Origin: Paramagnetospirillum caucaseum
Lineage (GTDB): Bacteria > Pseudomonadota > Alphaproteobacteria > Rhodospirillales > Magnetospirillaceae
Assembly (NCBI RefSeq): GCF_000342045.1
Contig: NZ_AONQ01000003.1
Span: 62,001-126,000 of the forward strand
Direction of reading: 5' to 3'
DNA length: 64,000 nt
Positions 31,237-39,061 of the stretch are shown piece after piece. Below the pieces are notes generated by a model, which saw nothing but the letters and a program-made list of their open reading frames with translations, was not told where the DNA came from and did no database searches. Numbering within the stretch: the stretch's first letter is position 1; each line of letters opens with the position of its first letter. The translations under genes and the position numbers were made by a program.

Positions 31237-33440
31237 GCGGGCGCATGGGCAAGGCCGGCGCCGCCGCCCCCCTGGTTCTCGAGGATGCCCATGCATGGCT
31301 GGTGGAGGTGGTGGCCGGCACCCCGGTTCCCACCTTCGTGATCGACGCCGGGCACCGGGTCACCCACTGGAACCGCGCGCTGGAGGTGGTGACCGGCATT
31401 CCGGCGGCCGACGTGGTGGGGACCAGCCGGGCCTGGGTACCGTTCTACGCCGCCCCCCGGCCGGTGATGGCCGATCTGATCATCGACGGCACCATGGAGC
31501 GCGAGGTCGAGCATTACTACGCCGGCAAGTACCGGCGCTCGGCGGTGGTGGACGGCGCCTGGGAGGCCGAGGATTTCTTCCCCCATTTCCCCGATGGCGG
31601 CAAATGGCTGTCCTTCACCGCCACGGCGCTGCACGATTGCGCCGGCCGGGTGGTCGGCGCGGTGGAGACGCTGCGCGACATCACCCAGGAGAAGCGGGCC
31701 GAGCAGGCGCGGCGGGAAAGCGAGCACCGGCTGGCCGAGATCGTCGATGGCTGCCCGGTGCCGCTGTTCGTCATCGACGAGACCCACAAGGTTACCCACT
31801 GGAACCGGGCCTGCGAGGCGATCATCGGCGTTCCCGCCCCGGAAATGCTGGGGACCAGCGACCAGTGGCGGGCCTTCTACCCCTTCGCCCGCCCGGTGAT
31901 GGCCGATCTGGTGGCCGACGGCAACGACGAGAACGCCATCTCGCTGCTCTATTCCGGCAAATACCACCCCTCCGCCCTGATTCCGGGAGCGTGGGAGGCG
32001 CTGGACCACTTCCCCCATTTCCGCGCCGGCGAGCGCTGGCTGGCCTTCACCGCCGCGCCGCTCAAGGGGCTGGACGGCAGCAATGCCGGCGCGGTGGAGA
32101 CGTTGCAGGACGTCACCGCCCAGAAGCTCTACGAGGCCCGCCTCAGCCATCAGGCCACCCATGACGAACTGACCGGGCTGGCCAACCGGGTGCTGCTCAC
32201 CGACCGCCTGACCCATGCCCTGACCCACGCGCGGCGCGACGGCTCGCTGCTGGCCCTGGTGTTCATCGACCTCGACCATTTCAAGGTGGTCAACGACACG
32301 TTGGGCCATCGGGTGGGCGACGAGCTGGTGCGCGCCGTGGCGCGGCGCATCGCCGCCTCGGTGCGGGAAGGCGACACCGTGGCCCGCATCGGCGGCGACG
32401 AATTCGTGGTGCTGCTGTGCGCCCCCGAATCCGAGGACGTGGTGGCCGAGATCGTCACCCGCCTGATCGCCGAGGTGTCGCGCCCGGTGATGGTCGAGGG
32501 GCACGAGCTGTGCGTCGGCTGTTCGGTGGGCATCGCGCTCTATCCCCGTGACGGCGGCGATTCCGCCACCCTGCTGATGCATGCCGACGCCGCCATGTAC
32601 CGGGCCAAGGACAGCGGCCGCAGCACCTTCCACTTCTTCACCCCCGAGATGAACCAGCGCGCCACCGAGCGCCTGGGCCTGGAGCGAGACCTGCGCCACG
32701 CCCTGGACCGCGAGGAGCTGCGCCTGCTGTTCCAGCCCCAGGTGGATCTGGCCAGCGGCCGGGTGGTGGGGGCCGAGGCGCTGCTGCGCTGGGACCACCC
32801 GCGCGAGGGGCTGGTGATGCCGTCGCGCTTCATTCCCGTGGCCGAGGAAACCGGCCTGATCGTCCCCATCGGGCGCTGGGTGCTGGAGCAGGCCTGCCGG
32901 CTGGGCCATGCCTGGGCGGTGGACGCCGGGCGCTCCTTGCGCATTTCGGTCAACCTGTCGCCCCGGCAGTTCCGCGCCAAGGGGCTGGCCCGGGAGGTGG
33001 AGACCATCCTGCAGGCCCATGGCGGCGGGCATCTGTGCCTGGAACTGGAACTGACCGAGGGCACGGTCATGCACGATCCCGAAGAGGCCGCCGCCATCCT
33101 GCGGGCGCTGAAGGGCATGGGCGTGCGGCTGTCCATGGACGATTTCGGCACCGGCTATTCGTCCCTGGCTTATTTACGCGACTTCCCCTTCGACATGATC
33201 AAGATCGACCGTTCCTTCGTGGATTCGCTCCATCGCGGCCGGGGTGGCGAGGCCATCGTGCGCGCCGTGGTCGGGCTGGCCCGCTCGCTGGACCTCGGCG
33301 TGATCGCCGAGGGCGTCGAGACCGAGGCGCAGAAGGACTTCCTGACCCGCGAGGGCTGCGACGAGATGCAGGGCTTCCTGTTCTCGCGCCCCATTCCCGC
33401 CGGTGCCTTCCTCAACCTGCTGCGGACGGCGGCCACCTGA
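31233..33440 (+). CDS. PAS-PAS-GGDEF-EAL cyclic-di-GMP turnover protein
   Basis: The protein (735 residues from the GTG at 31233; the ATG at 31245 is an alternative) has two tandem PAS-like domains of closely similar sequence (about 25-160 and 165-300, each with 'PVP.FVID..H.VTHWNRA'), then GGDEF and EAL. The GGDEF motif is intact ('RIGGDEFVVLL'), with an RxxD inhibitory site (REGD) five residues before it. The EAL domain keeps 'GAEALLRW', 'ELTEG' and 'MDDFGTGYSSL'. Both synthesis and breakdown of c-di-GMP are possible. There is no transmembrane segment. The duplicated PAS pair suggests internal duplication. Confidence 0.9.
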   Translation: MSGRMGKAGAAAPLVLEDAHAWLVEVVAGTPVPTFVIDAGHRVTHWNRALEVVTGIPAADVVGTSRAWVPFYAAPRPVMADLIIDGTMEREVEHYYAGKYRRSAVVDGAWEAEDFFPHFPDGGKWLSFTATALHDCAGRVVGAVETLRDITQEKRAEQARRESEHRLAEIVDGCPVPLFVIDETHKVTHWNRACEAIIGVPAPEMLGTSDQWRAFYPFARPVMADLVADGNDENAISLLYSGKYHPSALIPGAWEALDHFPHFRAGERWLAFTAAPLKGLDGSNAGAVETLQDVTAQKLYEARLSHQATHDELTGLANRVLLTDRLTHALTHARRDGSLLALVFIDLDHFKVVNDTLGHRVGDELVRAVARRIAASVREGDTVARIGGDEFVVLLCAPESEDVVAEIVTRLIAEVSRPVMVEGHELCVGCSVGIALYPRDGGDSATLLMHADAAMYRAKDSGRSTFHFFTPEMNQRATERLGLERDLRHALDREELRLLFQPQVDLASGRVVGAEALLRWDHPREGLVMPSRFIPVAEETGLIVPIGRWVLEQACRLGHAWAVDAGRSLRISVNLSPRQFRAKGLAREVETILQAHGGGHLCLELELTEGTVMHDPEEAAAILRALKGMGVRLSMDDFGTGYSSLAYLRDFPFDMIKIDRSFVDSLHRGRGGEAIVRAVVGLARSLDLGVIAEGVETEAQKDFLTREGCDEMQGFLFSRPIPAGAFLNLLRTAAT

Positions 33441-33441
33441 A

Positions 33442-33464
33442 TGGAATGCGGGCGTCCCACCCGC
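33442..33464. repeat. Dispersed palindromic repeat, half copy
   Basis: This stretch directly after the GGDEF-EAL stop matches the right arm of the hairpin at 12858-12920 at 21 of 23 positions (TGGAATGCGGGCGTCCCACC and onwards). No left arm is present, so it looks like a remnant or single-arm copy. Confidence 0.6.
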
Positions 33465-33474
33465 CCCGTCCGGC

Positions 33475-34791
33475 TCAAGATGGTGGAATTTTCTCCGCCA
33501 GGCTGACCGCCAGCCCGCCCCATTCCGAGCGGCCGAAGGAGAGCGACAGGCCGCCCAGGGCCGCTAGGTCGGCGACGATGGCCAGCCCCAGGCCGGAGCC
33601 CGGCACGCTTTCGTCCAGGCGGATGCCGCGCCCGGCCGCCGCCTCGGCCTGTTCGGGCGACAGGCCCGGTCCGTCGTCCTCGACCCGGATCAGCCCCGGC
33701 CCGGCGCTGACCTGCACCCGTGTTCCCGCCCATTTGCAGGCGTTGTCCATCAAATTGCCGACCATCTCGGCCAGGTCGTCGGCCTCGCCGGCGAAATCGG
33801 CCTCGGGCGGGCAGGTGACGGCGATGTCCAGCCGGCGGCCGGCGTGGACCTTGCGCAAGGCGGCGGCCAGATCGGCCAGCAATGGCGCCAGGGGAATGCG
33901 CCGCCCCATGGCGCGGGCCGACGAGGAATCCGAGCCGGCGCGGGCCAGATGCAGGTCGATCAGGCGGGCGATGCGCTCGATCTGGGTGTCGGTGGCGGGC
34001 GCGCCGCCGCTTTCCGCCCGCAGCACCGCCAGCGGCGTCTTCAGCGCATGGGCCAGATTGCCCAGGTGGTTGCGGGCATGGCGGATCAGCCGTTCGTCAT
34101 GGTCCAGCACCCGGTTCATGGCCTCGACCAGGGGGGCGATCTCGCGGGGATAGGCGCCGCCCAGGCGGGGGGCGCCGCGGGTCAGCTGGTCCAGTTCGCC
34201 TTCCAGTCGCCGCAGCGGCTTCAGGCCGTAGCCCACCTGCACCACCACCGCCGCCAGCAGCCCCAGCCCCAGCCCGCCCAGGGACAGGGCGAGCAGCAGG
34301 CGGAACCGCCCGATCTCGGCATCCACCTCGGCGCGGTCGGCGGCTACCGCCACATGCAGGCGGCGGTTGTCGTCGCCCAACAGCAGGTCGCGCTCCATCA
34401 CCTCCAGAATCTGGCCGCGCGGCCCGGTTTCCCTGCGCACATGGACGGCGCCGGGCTCGGCGGCCACCACCACCGGCAGGGCGGAATCCCACAGCGAGCG
34501 CGAACGCGCCTTGACCTCGGCATCGTCGGAAACCTGCCAGTACCAACCGGAATAGGGCTGCTCGAAGCGCGGCTCGCCCACCGGGCGGCCCACGGTGATC
34601 CGGCCGTCCTCCGCCGTCTCGACCTGGGCCAGCAGGGCGCGCAGATGGGTGTCCAGCCGGCGGCAGAAGGCCTGTTCGGCGCTGTCGGCAAAGGCGTGGC
34701 CGAGCACCAGCCCGCCCGCCGCCAGGGCCAGCAACACCCAGGCCCCGGCGCCCAGGATCAGGCGGCGGCGCAGCGAGTCAGGCGCCGTCAT
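33475..34791 (-). CDS. Sensor histidine kinase (QseC/PhoQ-like)
   Basis: The 438-residue kinase has TM1 (about 9-31), a periplasmic sensor (about 32-163), TM2 (about 164-188), HAMP, the H box with phospho-accepting His248 (NLAHALKTPL) and an ATPase domain ('LMDNACKW', 'VEDDGPGL', 'GSGLGLAIV'). It overlaps the response-regulator gene by 14 bases. With the PepSY gene, the three form an operon divergent from the b561/SHP/DHC cytochrome operon, which they probably control. Confidence 0.92.
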   Translation of the reverse strand: MTAPDSLRRRLILGAGAWVLLALAAGGLVLGHAFADSAEQAFCRRLDTHLRALLAQVETAEDGRITVGRPVGEPRFEQPYSGWYWQVSDDAEVKARSRSLWDSALPVVVAAEPGAVHVRRETGPRGQILEVMERDLLLGDDNRRLHVAVAADRAEVDAEIGRFRLLLALSLGGLGLGLLAAVVVQVGYGLKPLRRLEGELDQLTRGAPRLGGAYPREIAPLVEAMNRVLDHDERLIRHARNHLGNLAHALKTPLAVLRAESGGAPATDTQIERIARLIDLHLARAGSDSSSARAMGRRIPLAPLLADLAAALRKVHAGRRLDIAVTCPPEADFAGEADDLAEMVGNLMDNACKWAGTRVQVSAGPGLIRVEDDGPGLSPEQAEAAAGRGIRLDESVPGSGLGLAIVADLAALGGLSLSFGRSEWGGLAVSLAEKIPPS

Positions 34792-35449
34792 CCGGGACCT
34801 CCATGCGCCAGCCCTGGCCGCGCAGGGTGTGGATCGCCTCCACCCCCAGCTTGCGGCGGATGCGGGCGACCAGCACGTCCAGCACGTTGGAATCCGGATC
34901 AGCGTCGCGGTCGTAGACGTGCTCCACCAGTTCCGAGCGGCTGACCACCCGTCCCTGGTGATGGGCGAGATAGGAGAGGATGCGGAATTCCTGGGCGGTC
35001 AGCGCGATGGGCATGCCGTCGCGGCTGACCCGCCCGCCATTGGTGTCGATGCGCAAGGGGCCGCAGGCGATCTCGGGCGCGGCATGGCCGGCGGCGCGGC
35101 GGATCAGGGCGCGGATGCGGGTCACCACCTCTTCCATCTCGAAGGGTTTGGTGACGTAGTCGTCGGCCCCGGCGTTGAAGGCCTGGGACTTCTCCGCCCA
35201 GCGGGCGCGGGCCGTCAGCACCATCACCGGCATGGTCCGCCCGGCCTCGCGCCAGCGGCCCAGCACGGTGATGCCGTCGATCTTGGGCAGGCCGAGATCG
35301 AGGATGGCCGCGTCGTAGCTTTCGGTGTCGCCCAGGTGCCAGCCGTTCTCGCCGTCATAGGCGGTGTCCACCGCGAAGCCCGCCGCCTCCAGGGCGCGTT
35401 CCAGCGCCAGGGTCAACTGCGGCTCGTCCTCCACCACCAGAACCCTCAT
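34778..35449 (-). CDS. OmpR-family response regulator (QseB-like)
   Basis: The 223-residue regulator has a receiver domain with phospho-acceptor Asp51 and a C-terminal winged helix ('LTAQEFRILSYLAHHQGRVVSR', 'VARIRRKLG'). It starts 4 bases inside the PepSY gene and overlaps the kinase gene by 14 bases. Direct repeats in the divergent intergenic region (35760-35782) are a plausible binding site. Confidence 0.93.
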   Translation of the reverse strand: MRVLVVEDEPQLTLALERALEAAGFAVDTAYDGENGWHLGDTESYDAAILDLGLPKIDGITVLGRWREAGRTMPVMVLTARARWAEKSQAFNAGADDYVTKPFEMEEVVTRIRALIRRAAGHAAPEIACGPLRIDTNGGRVSRDGMPIALTAQEFRILSYLAHHQGRVVSRSELVEHVYDRDADPDSNVLDVLVARIRRKLGVEAIHTLRGQGWRMEVPDDGA

Positions 35450-35736
35450 CGCTTCTCCTTGACCTTCAGCCGGCTGCCGTCGGCGGCGTCGTAATAGAGC
35501 TTGAGCAGGCGTCCGTCGCGGGTCAGGCGCTTGATCTCGTAGACCGGGCGGCCGTGCTTGCTCTCCAGTTCGGCCTCGATCAGCTCGCCGGGATAGTCGC
35601 GGTCCACCTGCTCGAGGATGCGGGCGAGCGGTAGGATCTCGCCGGCCTGCACCGCCCGGCGGATGCGGTCGTGGTCCTCCCCCGCCCGGGCGGGGAGGCA
35701 GACGAGAAGCAGCAGGGCGGCCAGGATCGCTTTCAT
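35446..35736 (-). CDS. Small secreted PepSY-domain protein
   Basis: From the ATG at 35736 this is a 96-residue protein with a signal peptide (1-19, ending ARA) and one PepSY domain ('EILPLARILEQVDRDYPGELIEAELESK', 'VYEIKRLTRDGRLLKLYYDAADG'). Such proteins accompany QseBC/PhoPQ-type systems and heme proteins, where they may modulate the kinase in the periplasm. A longer frame to 35787 would bury the signal peptide and overlap the putative operator. Confidence 0.85.
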   Translation of the reverse strand: MKAILAALLLLVCLPARAGEDHDRIRRAVQAGEILPLARILEQVDRDYPGELIEAELESKHGRPVYEIKRLTRDGRLLKLYYDAADGSRLKVKEKR

Positions 35737-35759
35737 GTCCAGATCATCGTCCGCGCCGC

Positions 35760-35796
35760 ATGAACGGCGGATGAACCGGCGGGTCACGCCCGGTTC
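35760..35796. promoter_or_regulatory. Direct and inverted repeats in the divergent cytochrome/two-component region
   Basis: Tandem ATGAACGGCGG and ATGAACCGGCGG (35760-35782) have an 11-base period, the half-site spacing typical of OmpR-family regulators. GAACCGG (35773-35779) and CCGGTTC (35790-35796) also form a dyad. Both lie between the regulator operon and the cytochrome operon. Confidence 0.45.
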
Positions 35797-35850
35797 AGGA
35801 GCAATGCCCCATCCTCTGCCCAGATCAAGTCACGGACAAGGAGTTCCGCC

Positions 35851-35973
35851 ATGCTGACCCGCATGATCATTCACGGCCTGATGGCCGCCCTGGTTGTTGC
35901 CGGCGGCGCCTATGCCTATGCCGCCACGGTGCAGCCGGTGTCCTTTCCCTTCCATCAGGAGCACCACCGATGA
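35851..35973 (+). CDS. 40-residue membrane or secreted peptide heading the cytochrome operon
   Basis: ATG at 35851 follows a strong AAGGAG at 7-8 bases and encodes 40 residues. Residues 5-24 form one hydrophobic helix ('MIIHGLMAALVVAGGAYAYA'), followed by a His-rich tail ending HQEHHR. Its TGA overlaps the cytochrome b gene start (ATGA). It could be a small subunit or assembly factor of the b-type cytochrome, with the tail available for metal or heme contact; that is inference. I recognise no family. Confidence 0.62.
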   Translation: MLTRMIIHGLMAALVVAGGAYAYAATVQPVSFPFHQEHHR

Positions 35974-36806
35974 GCGCCCGCTGGGAATTCCGCCTGCTCC
36001 GGCTGTGGCATGCCGCCCTGGCCGGGGGCTTCCTGGTGGCCTACGTCACCGCCGACGAGGACACCTATGCCATGCATGTGTTCTCCGGCTATTGGGTGGT
36101 GGCCGCCATCCTTCTGCGCCTGCTGCTGGCGCTGGCCGGTTCGGGCGGCGGGCCGCTGGCCCTGCCGAAGCCCCGCCTGACCTGGATCCGGCCGGGCCGC
36201 AACCCGCTGTTCGCCTGGATGGCCGTCCTGCTGCTGGCCGGCATGGCGGTGGCCGGGGTGAGCGGCATCGCCGCCGATTTCATCCCCTTCGTCGAGGATC
36301 TGCACGAGGGGCTGGCCGAGGCCTCGCTGTGGCTGGTCCTGGCCCATGCCGCCGTCATCGCCTGGATCTTCCAGGGCCGAAGGGTGCGCGAGATGCTGAA
36401 GGGCTCCGCCGCCGCCCTGCTGGCCGTCGTCCTTCTGGCGGCACCCGCCGCCTTTGCCGCCGATGCCGCCCGCGACGCCGTCAAGGCCGGCTACGCCCGG
36501 CAGGCCGGGCCGGGCTTCGCCGGCTTTTCCTCCGAGCGTGGCAAGGCGCTGTTCGAATCGAGGAACGCCGCCAGCCCCGACTATGCCTCGTGCACCACCT
36601 GCCACACCGCCGACCCCGCCGCCGAGGGCCGCCACGCCAAGACCGGCCGCGCCATCAAGCCGGTGGCGGTGTCGGCCAACCCCAAGCGTTTCACCGACGT
36701 CGCCAAGGTGGAGGAGCGCTTCGAACGCGACTGTCAGACCGTGCTGGGCCGGGTCTGCTCGGCCACCGAGAAGGGCGACTACATCGCCTATATGGAGAGC
36801 AAGTGA
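35970..36806 (+). CDS. Fused cytochrome b561 / SHP-type cytochrome c (DUF1924)
   Basis: Residues 1-140 are a four-helix cytochrome b561 domain with His14, His36, His112 and His126 placed as heme ligands. Residues 143-163 look like the signal peptide of a secreted protein (ending AFA, before ADAARDA). Residues 165-278 are an SHP/DUF1924 cytochrome c with heme motif CTTCH (208-212) and the Cys255/Cys263 pair of the SHP disulfide. SHP from Rhodobacter sphaeroides binds O2 and NO and is normally a separate protein encoded beside b561 and DHC. The residue before the first disulfide Cys, Asn in SHP, is Asp254 here. Processing at residue 163 could release the c domain. Confidence 0.88.
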   Translation: MSARWEFRLLRLWHAALAGGFLVAYVTADEDTYAMHVFSGYWVVAAILLRLLLALAGSGGGPLALPKPRLTWIRPGRNPLFAWMAVLLLAGMAVAGVSGIAADFIPFVEDLHEGLAEASLWLVLAHAAVIAWIFQGRRVREMLKGSAAALLAVVLLAAPAAFAADAARDAVKAGYARQAGPGFAGFSSERGKALFESRNAASPDYASCTTCHTADPAAEGRHAKTGRAIKPVAVSANPKRFTDVAKVEERFERDCQTVLGRVCSATEKGDYIAYMESK

Positions 36807-37267
36807 TGAAGCGGATCATTCTCGCGGCGGCCCTTTGCCTCGCCGCCCTTCCCGCCCGGGCCGACCGGGTCCGCCCGGTGACCGATCCCGAAACCCTGGC
36901 GGCCTGCGGCGAGTGCCACATGGCCTTCCAGCCCGCTTTCCTGCCGGCCCGCTCGTGGACCCGCATGATGGGCCAGCTGTCCGGCCATTTCGGCGACAAC
37001 GCCGCCATGGCCGCCGACAAGGCCGAGCGCATCCGCCAGGTGCTGGTGGCCGGCGCCGCCGACACCGGCGGCGGCAAGGCGGGGTCCAAGGCGCTGCGCG
37101 GCGTGGGGCAGTACGACACGCCGCAGCGCATCACCGAGCTTCCGCGCTTCGCCGCCAAGCACCAGCGCATCGCCGAGCGCGAGTGGAAGCGTCCCGAGGT
37201 GACGAGCAAGGCCAACTGCCCGGCCTGCCACAAGGCCGCCGAAGCCGGCCTGTACGACGACGACTGA
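36806..37267 (+). CDS. Diheme cytochrome c (DHC)
   Basis: The 153-residue periplasmic protein has a signal peptide (1-19) and two heme-c motifs, CGECH (34-38) and CPACH (138-142). The length and spacing fit DHC, the electron donor to SHP in Rhodobacter. Its ATG overlaps the stop of the b561-SHP gene by one base. The expected electron path is quinol, b561, DHC, SHP; the order follows from the Rhodobacter system and is not shown by this sequence. Confidence 0.88.
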   Translation: MKRIILAAALCLAALPARADRVRPVTDPETLAACGECHMAFQPAFLPARSWTRMMGQLSGHFGDNAAMAADKAERIRQVLVAGAADTGGGKAGSKALRGVGQYDTPQRITELPRFAAKHQRIAEREWKRPEVTSKANCPACHKAAEAGLYDDD

Positions 37268-37270
37268 AGA

Positions 37271-37325
37271 CGGGACGCCCGCGCTCCGGCTCACTGTTCC
37301 TTTGGAGCGCGGGCGTCCCGCCCGC
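37271..37325. repeat. Dispersed palindromic repeat, copy 2 (hairpin after the cytochrome operon)
   Basis: Perfect 17-base arms (37271-37287 and 37304-37320) surround a loop with CTGTTCCTTT, close to the CTGTTTCCTT loop of the copy at 12858-12920. The right arm continues with CCCGC exactly as there. It starts 4 bases after the DHC stop and lies between convergent genes. Confidence 0.75.
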
Positions 37326-37335
37326 ATCCCCTTCG

Positions 37336-37830
37336 CTATTCGATCCACTCGCCCTTGTAGACGCCCCAGATCTCGTCGCGCTTGAACCAGCCCTGGACCT
37401 GGTTGATCTCCACCCGGCAGAAATCGCGGTTGCGCGGGCATTGCAGCAGGCGGCCCAGCACGCCGGGCTCCACCAGGGCCAGGGTGTCGGCCCCGTCGGA
37501 ATCGCCGGTGCGCAGGGTGCGCTGGCCGCCGATCACCACCATCATGCGCCGTCCCGACAGCATGGACTGGTGCACCCAGCCCTCGGTGCCCTGCCAGTCG
37601 CGGATCTTGCGCCAGGTCTCGAACTCGGCGATCACCTCGACGGGCAGGTCCTTGCGCGAATAGATCCAGTCGATGGGATAGCGCTGTCCCGGCCCAGCCC
37701 GCAGGTTGACCTCGTCCGAGCGGAGCGAGACGAAACGGGGCAGCGGCAGGCCGCCGGCCTCGGCCGCCAGGGCGGCCGGCGCAAGGCACAGCAGCCCGGC
37801 CGCCAGCACGCTCGCCCCCCATTTACGCAT
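37336..37830 (-). CDS. Secreted bacterial SH3-domain protein
   Basis: The 164-residue protein (from the ATG at 37830) has a signal peptide (about 1-22) and an SH3-like domain opening 'DEVNLRAGPGQRYPIDWIY' and 'WRKIRDWQGTEGWVHQSML'. A second SH3-like half follows, with 'CPRNRDFCRVEINQVQGWFKRDEIWGVY'. Family members bind cell-wall components or act as periplasmic scaffolds. The two cysteines in the second half may form a disulfide. Confidence 0.85.
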   Translation of the reverse strand: MRKWGASVLAAGLLCLAPAALAAEAGGLPLPRFVSLRSDEVNLRAGPGQRYPIDWIYSRKDLPVEVIAEFETWRKIRDWQGTEGWVHQSMLSGRRMMVVIGGQRTLRTGDSDGADTLALVEPGVLGRLLQCPRNRDFCRVEINQVQGWFKRDEIWGVYKGEWIE

Positions 37831-38011
37831 CGCGGATACCCCCCAACGTCGGCAGTCCATCATCCCTCCGGCGGCGTATTATAGGATGCGCCCGCCCGAC
37901 CCGGTCAAGGCGGGCCGGCGTTTACGTTTTAAAGATGGTCCAAATGGGCTCTGGACAAGGGGTCCCCGAGTTGCTAGGTCGATAGGGAAACGTTCCGGGA
38001 GGAGTCAACAA

Positions 38012-38998
38012 ATGCCGCACAAGAAGCCCGTCGTCGTGGTCAGCCGCAAGCTGCCCGACGCCATCGAAACCCGGATGATGGAACTGTTCGACACCCGTTT
38101 GAACGTCGATGATCATCCCATGACCAAGGCCGAACTGATCGAGGCCGTCAAGGTCGCCGATGTGCTGGTGCCCACCGTCACCGACCGCATCGACGCGGGC
38201 GTCCTGTCCCAGGCCGGCCCCAACCTGAAGCTGGTGGCCAATTTCGGCACCGGCGTCGATCACATCGATCTGGCCACCGCCCGGAGCCGGGGCATCATCG
38301 TCACCAATACCCCCGGCGTGCTGACCGAGGACACCGCCGACATGGCCATGGCGCTGATCCTGTCGGTGCCGCGCCGCATCGCCGAGGGCGAGCGCCTGAT
38401 CCGGTCCGGCGACTGGAAGGGCTGGAGCCCGACCTTCATGCTCGGCCACCGCATCTGGGGCAAGCGCCTCGGCATCATCGGCATGGGCCGCATCGGCCAG
38501 GCGGTGGCGCGCCGCGCCAAGGCTTTCGGCATGTCCATCCACTACCACAACAGGAAGCGCGTCCATCCCGACATCGAGGGCGAGCTGGAAGCCACCTACT
38601 GGGAAAGCCTGGACCAGATGCTGGCCCGCATGGACGTGGTCACCGTCCATTGCCCGCACACCCCGGCGACCTTCCACCTGCTGTCGGCCCGGCGCCTGGA
38701 ACTGCTGCCCAAGCACGCCTACGTGGTCAACACGGCGCGCGGCGAGATCGTCGACGAAAACGCCCTGACCCGCATGCTGATCCGCGGCGATCTGGCGGGC
38801 GCCGGCCTTGACGTGTTCGAGCACGAGCCGGCGGTGAACCCCAAGCTGCTGGCGCTGGACAACGTGGTGCTGCTGCCCCATCTGGGCTCGGCCACCATCG
38901 AGGGCCGCATCGACATGGGCGAGAAGGTGCTGGTCAACATCAAGACCTTCGCCGATGGCCACCAGCCGCCGGACCGCGTCCTGGCCTCCATGTTCTAA
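38012..38998 (+). CDS. D-2-hydroxyacid dehydrogenase (glyoxylate/hydroxypyruvate reductase type)
   Basis: The 328-residue NAD(P)-dependent enzyme has 'NFGTGVDHIDLATARSRGI', the Rossmann motif 'GIIGMGRIGQAVARRAKAFG', catalytic Arg in 'NTARGEIV', Glu in 'VFEHEP' and His in 'LLPHLGSAT'. The sequence is closest in style to GyaR glyoxylate reductases, but substrate cannot be fixed. The ATG follows GGGAGGAGTC. A clear terminator follows at 39018. Confidence 0.9.
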   Translation: MPHKKPVVVVSRKLPDAIETRMMELFDTRLNVDDHPMTKAELIEAVKVADVLVPTVTDRIDAGVLSQAGPNLKLVANFGTGVDHIDLATARSRGIIVTNTPGVLTEDTADMAMALILSVPRRIAEGERLIRSGDWKGWSPTFMLGHRIWGKRLGIIGMGRIGQAVARRAKAFGMSIHYHNRKRVHPDIEGELEATYWESLDQMLARMDVVTVHCPHTPATFHLLSARRLELLPKHAYVVNTARGEIVDENALTRMLIRGDLAGAGLDVFEHEPAVNPKLLALDNVVLLPHLGSATIEGRIDMGEKVLVNIKTFADGHQPPDRVLASMF

Positions 38999-39017
38999 AG
39001 ACTCTACTGACGGCAAA

Positions 39018-39051
39018 GCCCCCCGGAGCCATGCTCCGGGGGGCTTTTTTG
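39018..39051 (+). terminator. Intrinsic terminator of the hydroxyacid dehydrogenase gene
   Basis: GCCCCCCGGAG (39019-39029) pairs perfectly with CTCCGGGGGGC (39035-39045) around a 5-base loop and is followed by six T. It begins 20 bases after the dehydrogenase stop. Confidence 0.93.
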
Positions 39052-39061
39052 TCGGGACGGC

